This document shows positions 38,850-49,555 of a DNA stretch of 64,000 nt, piece after piece. The translations under genes were made by a program, and so were the position numbers. The first letter of the stretch is position 1; each line of letters opens with the position of its first letter. Source of the DNA: Symbiodinium natans (Eukaryota; Sar; Dinophyceae; Suessiales; Symbiodiniaceae); the NCBI GenBank assembly GCA_905221605.1, contig CAJNDS010002171.1:262501-326500 (forward strand), in the 5' to 3' direction. Under the pieces are notes generated by a model. That model made no database searches. It was not told where the DNA came from and worked only from the letters and a program-made list of their open reading frames with translations.

Positions 38850-38919
38850 CCTGAGAGAAAAAGAGCGCTTGAAAGCCGGTCCGGAGGTTCGTCTCGAGGT
38901 CCACGATCATGCCCTCGTT
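38850..38919 (-). CDS. Internal exon
   Basis: Minus strand: ACCAACGAG|G region, frame NEGMIVDLETNLRTGFQALF, 19 of 23 third positions G/C. Confidence 0.5.
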
Positions 38920-39301
38920 GGTTTTTTTTTTGGTTTTTGGGGGGTCTTGGGCTTAGGGTTTATAGGGGTTTTGGAGTTTTCTGGCTTTGGGGGTTTGGGG
39001 GTTCGGGGGTTTCAGGGTTCGGTTTCGGAGTTTAGGGGTTTGGGAGTTTAGGGGTTTAGGGTTTAGGGCTCTGGAAGCTTCAGTTTGGGACTTGAGGTTT
39101 GGGGTTTCGGGCTTTTGGGAGGTTTGGGGTATTGCCTGGGGCTGTGGGGATTGGGGATTTTCAGGGCAGGGCCCTAAGCACCTCAGCCCCGAAAGCCCTG
39201 AAGGCTCTCAAGCCCCACAACGTTCAAGGCTCAGGATTTCGGGCTTAGGGCAGCCCTCACCTAAACCCTCAACCCTAAGACCCTTAGACCCTAGACCCTA
39301 A

Positions 39302-39480
39302 ACGTAAGACCCTAAGATCCTAAGAGCCTAAGACCGTAAGACCGTAAGACCGTAAGACCCTAAGACCCTAAGACCCTAAGACCCTAAGAACCTAAGACCC
39401 TAAGACCCTAAGACCCTAAAACCCTAAGACCCTAACACCCTACACCCTAAACCCCAAACCCCAAACCCTAAACCCTAAGA
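39302..39480 (-). repeat. CCCTAAG variant array
   Basis: About 22 CCCTAAG/CCGTAAG units: another single-base variant amplified in a block. Confidence 0.9.
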
Positions 39481-39502
39481 CCCTAAGACTCCAAGACCCT
39501 AC

Positions 39503-39607
39503 ACCGAGCTCCTCCGGCCTTCAAGGCGTGAATGTGCTTGTCCTCGGCGATTTCCCGCTCCAGCACGGCGATGCGCTCGTCCTTCGCCTCGATTGTGCGA
39601 CTCGTAG
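39503..39607 (-). CDS. Internal exon, coiled coil
   Basis: Minus-strand frame TSRTIEAKDERIAVLEREIA then EDKHIHALKAGGARC, with clear heptads and 26 of 34 third positions G/C. Upstream is a 300-bp AT-rich GATAATA stretch (39608-39930), probably intron. Confidence 0.65.
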
Positions 39608-40029
39608 TAGTCATGATAAGCACAATAATGAGAATAACAGTGATGATGATAACAGTAATGATAACATTAGTAATAATAGTAGTATTCATTACTAGCAATG
39701 GTAACAAGAATATAACATGAAAAAAGATAACAAAATGAAGAATGATAGTCAGAAATGAGAATAAGAATGAAAACGATAAGAATAAGACAATAACAGTACT
39801 AGCAACAGTAAGAATTACGATAAGAAACAGTACTAGTTCTTGACATATGACTGATAGGCATAAACCATCGATGTGAACAATAGTAATTGTAAGAAGAATC
39901 ATGCATTTGATATGAAGTAGGGTATATATTTCTTGTACCCCCAAAAGGACACCAGGTATATACACTCACCAATATTAAAAAGGAACCTTATATACACTCA
40001 CCAAAAACAGAAATATAAACCCTGCTTCA

Positions 40030-40111
40030 TATCATTTGATGTGGGTTCACGGTTTCGGGCCTCAGTGGTTTCGGGCAGGGGAATGCACACCTTCGGCTCG
40101 GAGTGTGAACC
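40030..40111 (-). CDS. Internal exon whose acceptor is a TTTAG|GG of the array
   Basis: Frame HSEPKVCIPLPETTEARNRE then PTSNDMKQ, beginning right at the end of the minus-strand TTTAGGG array (plus 40109-40160) and ending before GGTTTATATTTC. Fits upstream of the exon at 39503-39607. Confidence 0.55.
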
Positions 40112-40159
40112 CTAAACCCTAAACCCTAAACCCTAAACCCTAAACCCTAAACCCTAAAC

Positions 40160-40224
40160 CCTTGGGTCCCGCCGTCTCCGGCTTTGCGCCGTGGTGCTAA
40201 GGCCCTCGTGGCTTCCAGGGCGTA
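40160..40224 (-). CDS. Internal exon ending at the array
   Basis: Minus-strand frame RYALEATRALAPRRKAGDGG then TQ and GGTTTAGGG. Confidence 0.45.
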
Positions 40225-40269
40225 GCGTTGAAAGCTTGTAAGGTGAGGGTTTGAGGGTTTAGGGCTTCG

Positions 40270-40395
40270 GGGTTAGGGTTGATGGTCGGCTGCACAGGAG
40301 TGGTGCGATTCGACTGGGAAACTCCAGTGACGCGCTACTTTCCGAATGTTGGACGCCTGACGTCCGAAACCTGGGCCCTCCCTACGACACCTTGA
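40270..40395. CDS. Coding island, strand uncertain
   Basis: Plus-strand frame GCTGVVRFDWETPVTRYFPN then VGRLTSETWALPTTP and TGA looks protein-like; a minus-strand frame (QSQGVVGRAQVSDVRRPTF) is open too. Confidence 0.3.
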
Positions 40396-40815
40396 GACTG
40401 AATCTTGCCCTAAACCCTACCCCCTAAACCCTAAACCCGAAACCCTAAACCCTAAACCCTAAGCTTGAAAACGAAATGAGCACTAGCGCAACCTTGCACC
40501 CCCAGGCTCTGATCCATGCGCATCCCTAAAGCAAGGGCACCCTAAACCCCCTCCGTAAACTTCTCAAACCCCAAGCTTAGATTTAAGCAAAGATTTCAGA
40601 GTATGAGCCCACCAAATGAAGGCAACAACTAGCGAAAACCGCTCTTAACCCTTAAACCTTACAGCCCAAACCGCCGAAAAAAACAATATGAAAGCCCTAG
40701 AACTCCCTAAAACAAGGGCGCCCTGAACCCCCTCCGTAAACTTCGCAAGAAAACAAAATGAAACCCCTAAACCCTAAACCCTAAACCCTAAACTAGAAAT
40801 CCAGAAGCCCCTCAG

Positions 40816-40885
40816 GCCCTGGCCTCGTTCTCGAGGTGGCGCAGCCGCTGGAGCATGTCAAGCTCCTCTGCAGGGTGTTCTGACC
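40816..40885 (-). CDS. Terminal exon, coiled coil
   Basis: Minus strand: GGGTCAG|A acceptor, frame EHPAEELDMLQRLRHLENEA then RA and TGA, 18 of 22 third positions G/C. Ends the coiled-coil gene whose exons lie between here and 43885. Confidence 0.55.
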
Positions 40886-40909
40886 CGAGGGCTTCGGGTT
40901 CAGGGATTG

Positions 40910-41290
40910 GGGCTTAGGGCTTTGGGTTTAGGGCTTTGGGTTTGGGGCTTAGGGCTTTGGGTTTGGGGCTCAGGGCTTTGGGTTTAGGGCTTTGGGTTTA
41001 GGGCTTTGGGTTTAGGGCTTTGGGTTTAGGGCTTTGGGTTTAGGGCTTTGGGTTTGGGGCTTAGGGCTTTGGGTTTAGGGCTTTGGGTTTGGGGCTTAGG
41101 GCTTTGGGTTTTAGGGCTTTGGGTTTAGGGCTTTGGGTTTGGGGCTTTGGGTTTAGGGCTTTGGGTTTGGGGCTTTGGGTTTAGGGCTTTGGGTTTGGGG
41201 CTTAGGGCTTTGGGTTTAGGGCTTTGGGTTTAGGGCTTTGGGTTTGGGGCTTAGGGCTTTGGGCTCAGGGCTTATGGCTTAGGGCTGAGG
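40910..41290 (+). repeat. Higher-order GGGCTTTGGGTTTA array
   Basis: About 25 copies of a 14-bp unit (GGGCTTTGGGTTTA) mixed with GGGCTTTGGGTTTGGGGCTTA. Two different heptamers amplified together. Confidence 0.95.
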
Positions 41291-41727
41291 GCTAAGGGCT
41301 TAGGTATTCACATTGGGCAAGGAGAGTTTCGAGGACAATGTGGGTAGCCAGGCTGCGACTGGCTTGAAGATGTTGAGGGGTTTGGTAAAGTAATGCAAAT
41401 GTGGGCGGAGTTGGCGGCTTGGCGGAAGACCGGAGGGCTTTAGGGCTTTGGGTTTTTGGGGTTCACGTGTTCAGGTTAGGTGAAACATTCTGAAGATACC
41501 TGAAGCCCTTGTGGGGGGAGGGGGGATTCTTTAGGGGAGCTTTTTGGGGGGCCCACAAAGCACTGTGCAAAGGCCCAACGCCTATACGCCAACCCCCGAA
41601 ACCCTAAACCCCAAACCCTACACCCCGAACCACAAACCCTAAACCCCAAACCCTAAACCCCAAACCCTAAATCCCAAACCCCAAAACCCTAAACCCTAAA
41701 CCCTGATCCACAAACCCCACCTACGGC

Positions 41728-41801
41728 CTCTCGGGCTCTCAGTCCCCACGCGCTCCTGCGCGCGCTGCAACCGCAGCTGGTCGACCAAGGCTGCAAACCT
41801 G
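41728..41801 (-). CDS. Internal exon, coiled coil
   Basis: Acceptor AAGTGTCAG|G, frame FAALVDQLRLQRAQERVGTE then SPRG, donor GTAGGTGGG; 19 of 24 third positions G/C. Good canonical exon. Confidence 0.6.
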
Positions 41802-42002
41802 ACACTTGGGGGTTTAGGGTTTACGGTTTAGGGCTTCGGGTTTAGGGTTTAGGGTTTAGGGTGTAGGGTGTAGGGTTTAGGGTTTAGAGTTTGGGGCTCT
41901 AGGGCTCCGGGTTTGGGGTCGAGAGGTTGACACTAGGGGGTTTGGGCTTTGCAGTTTGGGGCTTGGGGCTTGGGGAAGGTGTGGGCTTCCTTCTGGGGTT
42001 TC

Positions 42003-42145
42003 AGGTTTAGTTTAGGTTTAGGGTTTAGGGTTTAGGGTTTAGGGTTTAGGGTTTAGGGTTTAGGGTTTAGGGTTTAGGGTTTAGGGTTTAGGGTTTAGGG
42101 TTTAGGGTTTAGGGTTTAGGGTTTAGGGTTTAGGGTTTAGGGTTC
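42003..42145 (+). repeat. TTTAGGG array
   Basis: About 19 units. Confidence 0.95.
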
Positions 42146-42363
42146 TTCAGGGTTTTGGAGCCTTGGCTCTGGGGTGTTCGAGGATTTCCCTAAACCCTAA
42201 ACCCTAAACCCTAAACCCTAGGCCCCAAGCCCTAAACCCTAAACTCTAAGTTCGGGTCTAGGATGCAGATGCTGGCCGCAGAAGGGGAGCTCTGAGAGCT
42301 GGGCGCGTCATTTCTGGCAAGCCACTGCGGTCAGCATGTTCGGTTCCTACACTGAACTCTACT

Positions 42364-42790
42364 TCACCCTAAGCCCAAGTGAAACCAAGAACACCTCAAC
42401 GTCGAATGGGGGTCCCATCTCATGTAGTTCCAGCAGTACTCTGGATCCTCATTTGCGTGATGCCGTCCTCGCACCTGTGGGGTTGCAAGAGTAATGATCC
42501 CTGAGCCGGAGGAGACCTCACGCGCTAAGTTCTGGTAGTCTAGAGCATTCAGTCTTGCATTGAGTTCATGCAGCAGGGCCAGCAAAGAGAACCGAGCACA
42601 CTGGTAGTTCTTGAGCCGCTATGGTGCGATCCTGTCGCCACTTCTGTTGGATGGTCGTCAGTGCTGGCACGATGCTGTTGGACTGCTGCACCGAAGCGTA
42701 GAAGATCCATGGGGGGGGGGTTGTTGGTCAGGGTTCTGAAATGAGTTCCCTCTTCCAGGTAGCCAGAATCACTGGAGTCCTTATTATGCA
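42364..42790 (-). CDS. Longer coding block with a frame break
   Basis: Minus strand: FYASVQQSNSIVPALTTIQQ then KWRQDRTIAAQELPV in one frame, and LLALLHELNARLNALDYQNL then AREVSSGSGIITLATPQ, YCWNYMRWDPHSTLRCSWF in another, with the switch near 42600. It could be two exons, an indel, or a retroposed fragment: 420 bp without an array is long for an exon here. A C10 run at 42711 may also be an assembly problem. Family not recognised. Confidence 0.5.
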
Positions 42791-43159
42791 CACGCCTCTA
42801 ACCCCTGACCCCCAAACCCCAAACCCCAAAGCCCAAACCCCAAATCCCAAACCCAAAAAGTGAAGCCTCAACCCTAAAGCCCCTCAAAAGCAAGAAATAA
42901 AACCCTTCTACTTCTATGCCCGAAACCCCAATTTCAGCACCGCCCCTCGCCCCCACCCCCCCAAGAAAAACATGTAAATAAATATGTTCAGGGTTCGGGC
43001 TTGAGGTTCAGTGTTTTTCTAGTTTAGGTTTTACGGTTTAGGGACACACACAGAAGCATAGACCTGCGCTCACACTACATCAAAATACATTACAACCACC
43101 CTGCCAATAGATACATGGCTAAGGGTTTGGATTTGGGGGGATTAGAACCCTAAACCCTA

Positions 43160-43270
43160 AAATCCTAAATTCTAAACCCTAAACCCTAAACCCTAAACCC
43201 TAAACCCTAAACCCTAAACCCTAAACCCTAAACCCTAAACCCTAAACCCTAAACCCTAAACCCTAAACCC
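43160..43270 (-). repeat. CCCTAAA array
   Basis: About 15 units. Its GTTTAGGG on the minus strand is the donor of the exon 43269-43341. Confidence 0.95.
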
Positions 43271-43885
43271 TGAACTGAAAGTAGAATCCAAGCTCCCAGC
43301 TGCTTCGCACTGGCAGCAACCAGCTCCCTTCCTTGCATGGGCTCTTGGGGAAAGGGGTGCAGAGGGTGTAGGGATTAGGGTCGAAGGTGGAAGGCTAGGG
43401 CTTTAGGGTTTAGGGTTTAGGGGTTTAGGGGTTTAGGGTTTAGGGTTTAGGGTTTAGGGTCTGGGGTTTAGGGTTTAGGGTTTAGGGTTTAGGGTTTAGG
43501 GTTTGGGGTTTGGGGTTTGGGGTTTAGGGTTTAGGGTATTGGGCTTAAACAAGCCTACACAAGCCTCCTGAAGTCTCTGCTGCACCTCCCAACGCGAACC
43601 GCTCGACCCATCTGCGGTCGGGCGGCGGACGATGTCGCCCTGCATCTGCTCCTTCACCACGTCCATCCTCCGGAGGGGCTTTGGGGGTTTTAGGTTTACT
43701 GTTTTAGGGCTTAGACAGTTCGGGTTTGTTGGGGTTCTGGGTTTCAGGGTTTCGGGTTTGAGGGAGGGCTTTCGGGGTGCCAGGGCAACCCCAAACCCTA
43801 AACCCTACATCCTTTGCTTTGCTTGCCTGAGTTGGTCCATGAAGTCCATCAAGGGCACCATCTGGCCTCGGGCACCAGGGGTTTC
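43269..43885 (-). CDS. Three joined exons of a coiled-coil protein gene
   Basis: Exon about 43885-43812 (GQMVPLMDFMDQLRQAKQR), exon 43667-43559 (MDVVKEQMQGDIVRRPTADG then SSGSRWEVQQRLQEAC), exon 43341-43269 (PMQGRELVAASAKQLGAWIL). The first junction is AAAG|GATGTAGGG with acceptor CGGAG|GATGGAC: a GA donor with GATG at both sites, phase 2 preserved. The second is GT/AG, phase 0. The third ends at GTTTAGGG. Later exons are probably 41801-41728 and the stop exon 40885-40816. Possibly a cytoskeletal coiled-coil protein; family unknown. Confidence 0.65.
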
Positions 43886-43917
43886 AGGTTTGGGGAGCCT
43901 ATACCCAAGAAAACGTG

Positions 43918-44032
43918 GGTTTAGGGTTTAGGGTTTAGGGTTTAGGGTTTAGGGTTTAGGGTTTAGGGTTTAGGGTTTAGGGTTTAGGGTTTAGGGTTTA
44001 GGGTTTAGGGTTTAGGGTTTAGGGTTTAGGGT
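43918..44032 (+). repeat. TTTAGGG array
   Basis: About 16 units. Confidence 0.95.
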
Positions 44033-44159
44033 TTACCCGGGTTTAGGGTTTAGGGTTTAGGGCTTAGGGTCTAGGGTCTAGGGTCTAGGGCTCAGGGTTC
44101 CGTAGCCGCGAGAATGCCAGGCCTACAGCGCAAAGTTGTCCCGGACCCTGAGCCCTACT

Positions 44160-44300
44160 TAGAGATTCGGGGTGCTTAGTAACCCATTATAAGTGTAGTT
44201 ATAGCCCACATACAAGCCTCTTAAGTACCCCAACAGGGTTATTGTTGGGTGAGAAGTACAATTATCATTGGGTTACTAAGTACCATGACCTCAACGCCAG
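44160..44300. mobile_element. Inverted-repeat element, family D
   Basis: ACTTAGAGATTCGGGGTGCTTAGTAACCC at the left, GGGTTACTAAGTACCATGACCTC at the right, with TAAGTGTAGTTATAG-type internal words as in the other copies. Confidence 0.6.
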
Positions 44301-44799
44301 CCTCGACCCCAAGCAGGAGTTCGTGGGAGACGAATTGCGGGTTTACGAACATAAGGGGCCCCTGACAGAGACCCCCAAATAGTAGGAGGTTATCCGGCTT
44401 TCCTTGCGTCCCTGAACCAGCCATCTTCTTAGGAGCGTGAGTCTTCTTCTTGGAGGTGTTAATGCTGTGTTCACAGTCTCAAAGTGGGGCTCTGGGAGCC
44501 AGACGGCTATCACTCTCTTCGTGGCCACAACACCCATCACATTCCCGTATAATAAGGGCCCCAAAAAGGGCTCATTCTCCCCAAAATCGTAAAACCCCCA
44601 AAACTGGTTTGATGAATATGACGACAGCCCCAGACGAGCGTGAGAGCACCCAAGGTGTGGGAGAGATGTGGGAGACACGTGAGTGGCGACTTTTGGAGTA
44701 GCGCCGTGAGAAACCCAACGATAAGGAAAATAAACAAAAAAACTGTCTAAGCTGTTGCGTGCATGTAAACCTCACGGCATCCTTAAACGCCTCAAACAT
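44300..44799 (-). CDS. Short minus-strand gene or 5' part of one
   Basis: ATG at 44797-44799 opens MFEAFKDAVRFTCTQQLRQF then a hydrophobic stretch, running to a GT at a family C element (44545-44612). Beyond it, frames RVIAVWLPEPHFETVN and, in another phase, KKKTHAPKKMAGSGTQGKPD then NLLLFGGLCQGPLMFVNPQF, FVSHELLLGVEAGVE are open. Which of these joins is not settled. ATG lies about 113 bp downstream of the previous gene's stop. Confidence 0.45.
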
Positions 44800-44911
44800 G
44801 CCGCTTGCACACCACTATCATCCACTACCTAGGGTTTAGTTGAGGGTCCAGGGCTTAGGCACTGAACCTTGAGGGCCTTACCCGCACCCCAGTTATGTGC
44901 GGGAGGGGTAA

Positions 44912-45244
44912 CTAGGCCCTGGCCTTGGCAGCCTTGGCTGCCCAGACCAGTGTGTCCCCTATCTGGGCTCTTGTCAAGGAGCTTAGGCTACCAGAATAAG
45001 GGTATCACATTGTGTGCTAAAGAACCCCATGATTCTCTTGCTTGCTATACACCTCCTTTAGTGGCAAAATCATTTGATCTCAGGGGAACCCTGAACCCTA
45101 AACCCTGAACCCTAAACCCCATGAACCCTAAACCCTAAACCCAATTAACCCAATTAACCCAATCCTCACCTCACCCACAACCACCGAATGGGCCACGCAG
45201 CGGGATGTCCAGGTAAACTGCTGGTTGACGGCAGCCACAGTGGC
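44912..45244 (-). CDS. Last two exons of a minus-strand gene
   Basis: Exon 45244-45175: ACCACAG|G acceptor, ATVAAVNQQFTWTSRCVAHS then VVV, donor G|GTGAGG. Exon 44958-44912: ATAG|GG acceptor, DTLVWAAKAAKARA then TAG. Phase 1 is kept. The intron holds family G element words. An upstream exon with strong borders lies at 45313-45367 (TTGTCAG, QHGLFNLVSYCEFLSSAP, GTAAGG). Confidence 0.6.
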
Positions 45245-45805
45245 CTGTGGTTTAGGGTTTAGGGTTTAGGGTTCAGGGTGCAGGTTGAGGGTTTACAGGC
45301 TTTGGCCTTACCGGGGGCACTGCTCAGGAACTCACAGTAAGACACCAGATTAAAGAGACCATGCTGCTGACAATAGAAGCCTAGTCTTGCAGCTGAAGCT
45401 AAACTTAATCGTCTACCCTTAACCCTAGACCCTAAACCCTAAACCCTAACCCTAAACCCCTAAACCCCTAAACCCCTAAACCCTAAACCCTAAACCTTAA
45501 ACCCTAAACCCTAAACCCTAAACCCCTAAACTCCTAAACTCTAGCTTGGGGCAGCTTGGTCGTCCTGCTTCGCCCTCAACCCTGGCCCATTTAACCTCAT
45601 ACCTTGCCCCCTAAACCCCAAGCCCTCGACCGCTGCCCAAAACCCTCAGCGCTCTAGACCTTCCACCAGAAACCTGCGAGCAGATTTAGCCTTTTTGTTG
45701 TCGGACTTGTCTGAAAATCAGGGCTTAGGGTTTAGTGTTCAGGGCTAAGGGGTTGCGGCAGGTTTGCCGGCTGCGCTGCCTGACGCTTAGGGGGCTCGGG
45801 AGGGC

Positions 45806-45831
45806 CTTGCGAGGTCCAGCACCCGAACCAT
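45806..45831 (-). CDS. Possible first exon
   Basis: ATG GTT CGG ... frame MVRVLDLA, ending at a GC donor (AAG|GCCCTC). It starts about 124 bp downstream of a probable stop (45955-45957) of the preceding gene. Confidence 0.35.
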
Positions 45832-45954
45832 GAAGCTTTTGGGTTTGGGGGTTTTGAGGGTTGAGGGTTGAGGGTTGCGGGTCTAGGGGTTAGGGCTCAG
45901 AAGCAGCAATAAGTGGAATCCGCCACTACTACCCTAAAGACCAAATCCTACATC

Positions 45955-45994
45955 CTAGAGTTCGGAACACCATTTCTCAAGAGCCGTAAACTCG
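45955..45994 (-). CDS. Possible terminal exon with strong polypyrimidine acceptor
   Basis: Minus strand TCTCTTTGTTTGTGGGCTTTCTCAG precedes frame EFTALEKWCSEL and TAG. The plus strand is also open (TKSYILEFGTPFLKSRKLAE), so this call is moderate. Confidence 0.4.
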
Positions 45995-46092
45995 CTGAGA
46001 AAGCCCACAAACAAAGAGAGAGATGAGCCTAAACCCTAAACCCTAAACCTTGAACCCTAAACCCTAAACCCTAAATTCCCAACAAAGAGAGG

Positions 46093-46200
46093 TGAGCCCT
46101 GCCTTCTCCCGCTCCAGAGACTTCTCCAGACGCACCTCGGCCCTCATGGACTGCCAGAGCTCCCAGGCCCAGAGAACATACTCCAGCCGCCTGGGTCTGT
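46093..46200 (-). CDS. Internal exon, Trp/Glu-rich helix
   Basis: Minus strand frame RPRRLEYVLWAWELWQSMRA then EVRLEKSLEREK with a GC donor (AAG|GCAGGG). The spacing of Trp and Leu recalls Sfi1-type centrin-binding repeats, but this is only a resemblance. Confidence 0.55.
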
Positions 46201-46378
46201 TTTTTGGTTTAGGGTTTAGGGTTTAGGGTTTAGGGTCTAGGGTCTAGGGTCTAGGGTCTAGGGTTTAGGGTTTAGGGTTTAGGGTTTAGGGTTTAGGGTT
46301 TAGGGTTTGGGGTTTAGGGTTCAGGTTGGCCGGCAAGCGCATGCGTGTGTGCCCTGGCGGAACTCCTCGAGCTCATGA

Positions 46379-46692
46379 GCTGCGAAGGGGTTTCCGAGCC
46401 CCGAAAGGCGGCGAGCATCATGAGCATCAGCTGCGAAGGCCTTTCCAAGCCCACGAAAGGCCGCGAGCGTCATGAGCATCAGCTGCGAAGGCATTTGCGA
46501 GCCCCCGAAAGGCAGCGAGCATCATGAGCATCATCGGCGAAGCCCTTTTCAAAGCCCCTGAAAGGCGGCGAGCATCATGAGCATCAGTCGCGAAGCCCTT
46601 TGCAAAGCCCTGAAAGGCGGCAAGCATCATGAGCATCAGCTGCGAATGTGTTTCCGAACCCCCGAAAGGCGGCGAGCATCATGAGCATGAGC
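46379..46692. repeat. Minisatellite, about 52-bp unit, six copies
   Basis: Unit contains AGCATCATGAGCATCAGCTGCGAA and CCCCGAAAGGCGGCG. Both strands have open frames across it, which follow from the repeat. Confidence 0.85.
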
Positions 46693-47392
46693 TGCGTGAC
46701 TCTTGGGTCCTCCTGTAGGGTTTAGAGTTTGGGGTTTAGGGTTTGGGGTTTGGGGTTTCGGGTTTAGGGTTCTCCTGTTTGGCGGTGTGAACGGAGTCTT
46801 GGGTGCACAACAACGGACCATGATACAGAGGACTCGGATCCCAAAACCCTGAGCCATTGCCAAGCCAAGCAGCTCGTAGGGGCGCTGTTTGTGAAGCAGC
46901 CTGGGTTTGGGGTCGAGGGTTTCAGGCTTTGAGGGGCTTACCCTTGAAACCCTGAACTTCTTCTTAGGGGCCCCCCGAAGATTCAGACCAACTGAAAAAA
47001 CTTTAAAGCCCCAGACCCTCTCTAGGGCTCCTTCCTATGCTTGCATATTGGTTTGCTCAGCGGCATGGGAGCCTAAACCATGAAAGCCTAAAACCGCAAG
47101 ACACTTAACATCTCCGAACCATGGTACCCTAACAGACTAAACCCCGAACCATGAAACCCGAAAATCGCCACATCACCCTAAACTTGAGGAAACCTGTGTA
47201 TACCCCTTATACTTCTATAGCCTCTGCAAACCCAAGGGCCCATACTTCAGAACTACGATTCTTCAAATGGACCCAATGTGGTTTAGGGTCTGGGGAGTAG
47301 GGCTTTGGGTTAGGCTTAGGGTTTAGAGGTTAGGGTTTAGAGGTTGGGGAGGGTAAGGTTGGGGGCTCTCGACCCAAAGACACCCTTCGCCG

Positions 47393-47459
47393 TCGTTCTA
47401 CACACTCCGGGGCCTTTTTGCCAGTGCCCGGCGATCGAGCTTCAGGCGGTTGGCTTCCT
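47393..47459 (-). CDS. Internal or terminal exon
   Basis: CACTGCCAG|G acceptor, frame EANRLKLDRRALAKRPR, then either GT donor (A|GTGTGT) or stop TAG two codons later. Confidence 0.5.
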
Positions 47460-48289
47460 GGCAGTGCCAAACCCTTCCGTAAACCCTAAACCCTAAACCC
47501 TAAGCCCTAGACCCTAGACCCTAAACCCTAAACCCTGGCCCCTAACCCCTAAGCCCTATAAGCCCTAAGCCCCAAGCCCTAAGCCCTTGGGCTGGCCCTG
47601 CTATGTAAACTGCAAACGAGGTTTGGGGTTCAGGGTTCAGGGTACTTCCTGGGGGCACGACAAGAGGAGTGCATCACAGCCTGAACCCACCACCACCCCT
47701 AAAGCCCAAACCCAAAAAGGGGCCCTAATCCCAAACGCGACCACTTCCCCCCCCCCCCCCGCCCCCCCAAACAAAACAACAAAATGCCTCGGCCAGGCGA
47801 CGGGCAGAGGAATTGCAAAGCGAGTTCCTTGCAGCGGCGGGGGGGCGGGGGGCGAGGGGAGCTCCGCAGTGTGCAGATGGATTAACTCTGGTCACTGGGC
47901 TTGCTTGGGGCACAAAACCCTAAACCCTAAATCCTCAGGCCTACGGCCTGGGGTTTAGAGCTTAGGGTTTAGGGCTAGAGGGTTTCGGGCTCAAGGTGGC
48001 TCAAGGGCATCTGAACATTCCGCCACCGCCGAGAGGAAGCGGGGGCCTCACCCCACGCGATGCCCTAAACCCTCAACCCCAAACCCTAAACCCTAAACCC
48101 TAAACCCTTAAACCTTCAACCCAAACCCTAATGATGTGGGGGGCATGTGTTCAACTGCTCTGGTTTAGGCTTTGGGGTTGAGGGTTTGCGGTTCGGGCTT
48201 TTGGGCATTTGGGGGTGAGGGCCTTATCTTTATAGGGTCCTGCAAGGCACATACTACATGCCCTTGGGGGTTCGCAACATTAGGGGTAC

Positions 48290-48352
48290 CTTATTGGGGT
48301 CCTTAGTATACGGGGATCCTACTGCTTAGGGGTCTTTGCTGGGGTCCCCTTT
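48290..48352. mobile_element. Family C element
   Basis: CCTTATTGGGGTCCTTAGTATACGGGGATCCTAC and GGGGTCCCCTTT, as at 17990-18205. Confidence 0.55.
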
Positions 48353-48519
48353 CTCTTCAACCTCCACTTAAATTTGGGCTTAGCAAAATACCTCGAAGCT
48401 CCGAACTCAGTCAAGGGCTTAGGGGCTTGGCGTTTTCTCTAGGGGGATATGTTTGAGGCTTGAGGAGGCGGGGGTTTCTAGGGTTCAAGGTTTAGGGTTT
48501 CGGCTGTAGGGTTTGGGGC

Positions 48520-48792
48520 TTGGGTGTAGGGTTTAGGACGGGGGGTTCGTATGCCAAGGCACTCGGAGACAAGGAAGCGAACTTCGTTCCGGAGAGCAAA
48601 CTCAACGGAGTCCCGCATTTCTTCGAGCTCCTTGGGTGCGGATACGGCGAGGTCGAGCTCAATTATGGGCACGTAACTATGGGGCACCTTCTAGGTGTAT
48701 GGTTTAAGGTATGTATGGAATACCACACGCAAACGACAGTTCCCTACGAGGTGTATAGGCAGCACTGGGAGCGCGAGGCTCGTACGAGCTGA
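48520..48792. CDS. Coding block, strand uncertain
   Basis: Plus strand: a TTTAG|G acceptor from the array leads to YAKALGDKEANFVPESKLNG then VPHFFELLGCGYGEVELNYG and on to a TGA at 48792, with an internal AAG|GTATGT donor-like site. Minus strand: IIELDLAVSAPKELEEMRDS then VEFALRNEVRFLVSECLG. Codon bias is slightly better on plus. Confidence 0.4.
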
Positions 48793-49427
48793 CCTGAATG
48801 CGAGTCCCACCTCCATGTTTGTATACATGGGGCTGATGTTTCTGCGCAGAACCGCTTGCATTGGCGCCGGGTCGAGGGATTCCGCAGTCTGCGGGCCACG
48901 TCTGCATGTTGAGCATGGGGTCCTAGAATACCCTAAACCCTAAACCCTAAACCCTCAGCCCTAAACCCTAAACCCTAAACCCTAAACCCTCAGCCCTAAA
49001 CCCTAAACCCTAAACCCTAAACCCCCCCATGCAACCACGAGTTTATAGGGCTCAGGCCCTGTCTTCGGTGCCGTGGGACATGGCAGAGAGCCTCTTGCAC
49101 AAAAAAAAATCTCGGGGGGCCTTAGTAACTAGAATAGGGCTTTAGGGCTTTAGGGCTTTGGGGCTTTGGGGTGGGGGGGGGGGGGGGAATTGTAGTAGAG
49201 TTTATAAAGGGACCAGAAGGGAAGACGATTCGTAACTATTCCGGCCCCTCTACAAACCCAACCGGCTGCGCTGGGGTCTGGGTAGAGCCCCGCAACAATC
49301 AAAGCGCGTCAGGACCACGCTGCGTTCAGAAGCCCGAACCTAGATCTACAGGGTTTTCGGGCCAAGCCCAAACCCGTAAACCTTAATCATCTGCAAAAAA
49401 CGCAGCCCTGCTCACATTCTGGGATTC

Positions 49428-49555
49428 TGGGATTGCCGAGGCTCTCGTCGGATTCGTTCCTCCTTCTCCTGCTGGAGGACCGTCACGAAGCCCTGGAACC
49501 CGTAGAAGAGGTTTTCCTTCTTGTTTTGGAGAAGCAGCCTGCGCCACACAAAAGG
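49428..49555 (-). CDS. Internal exon, charged helical segment
   Basis: Minus strand: frame WRRLLLQNKKENLFYGFQGF then VTVLQQEKEERIRREPRQSQ, ending at a GT donor (AT|GTGAGC). High G/C third positions. Trp/Phe spacing again recalls Sfi1-like repeats. Probably follows the exon at 50110-50192. Confidence 0.65.
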
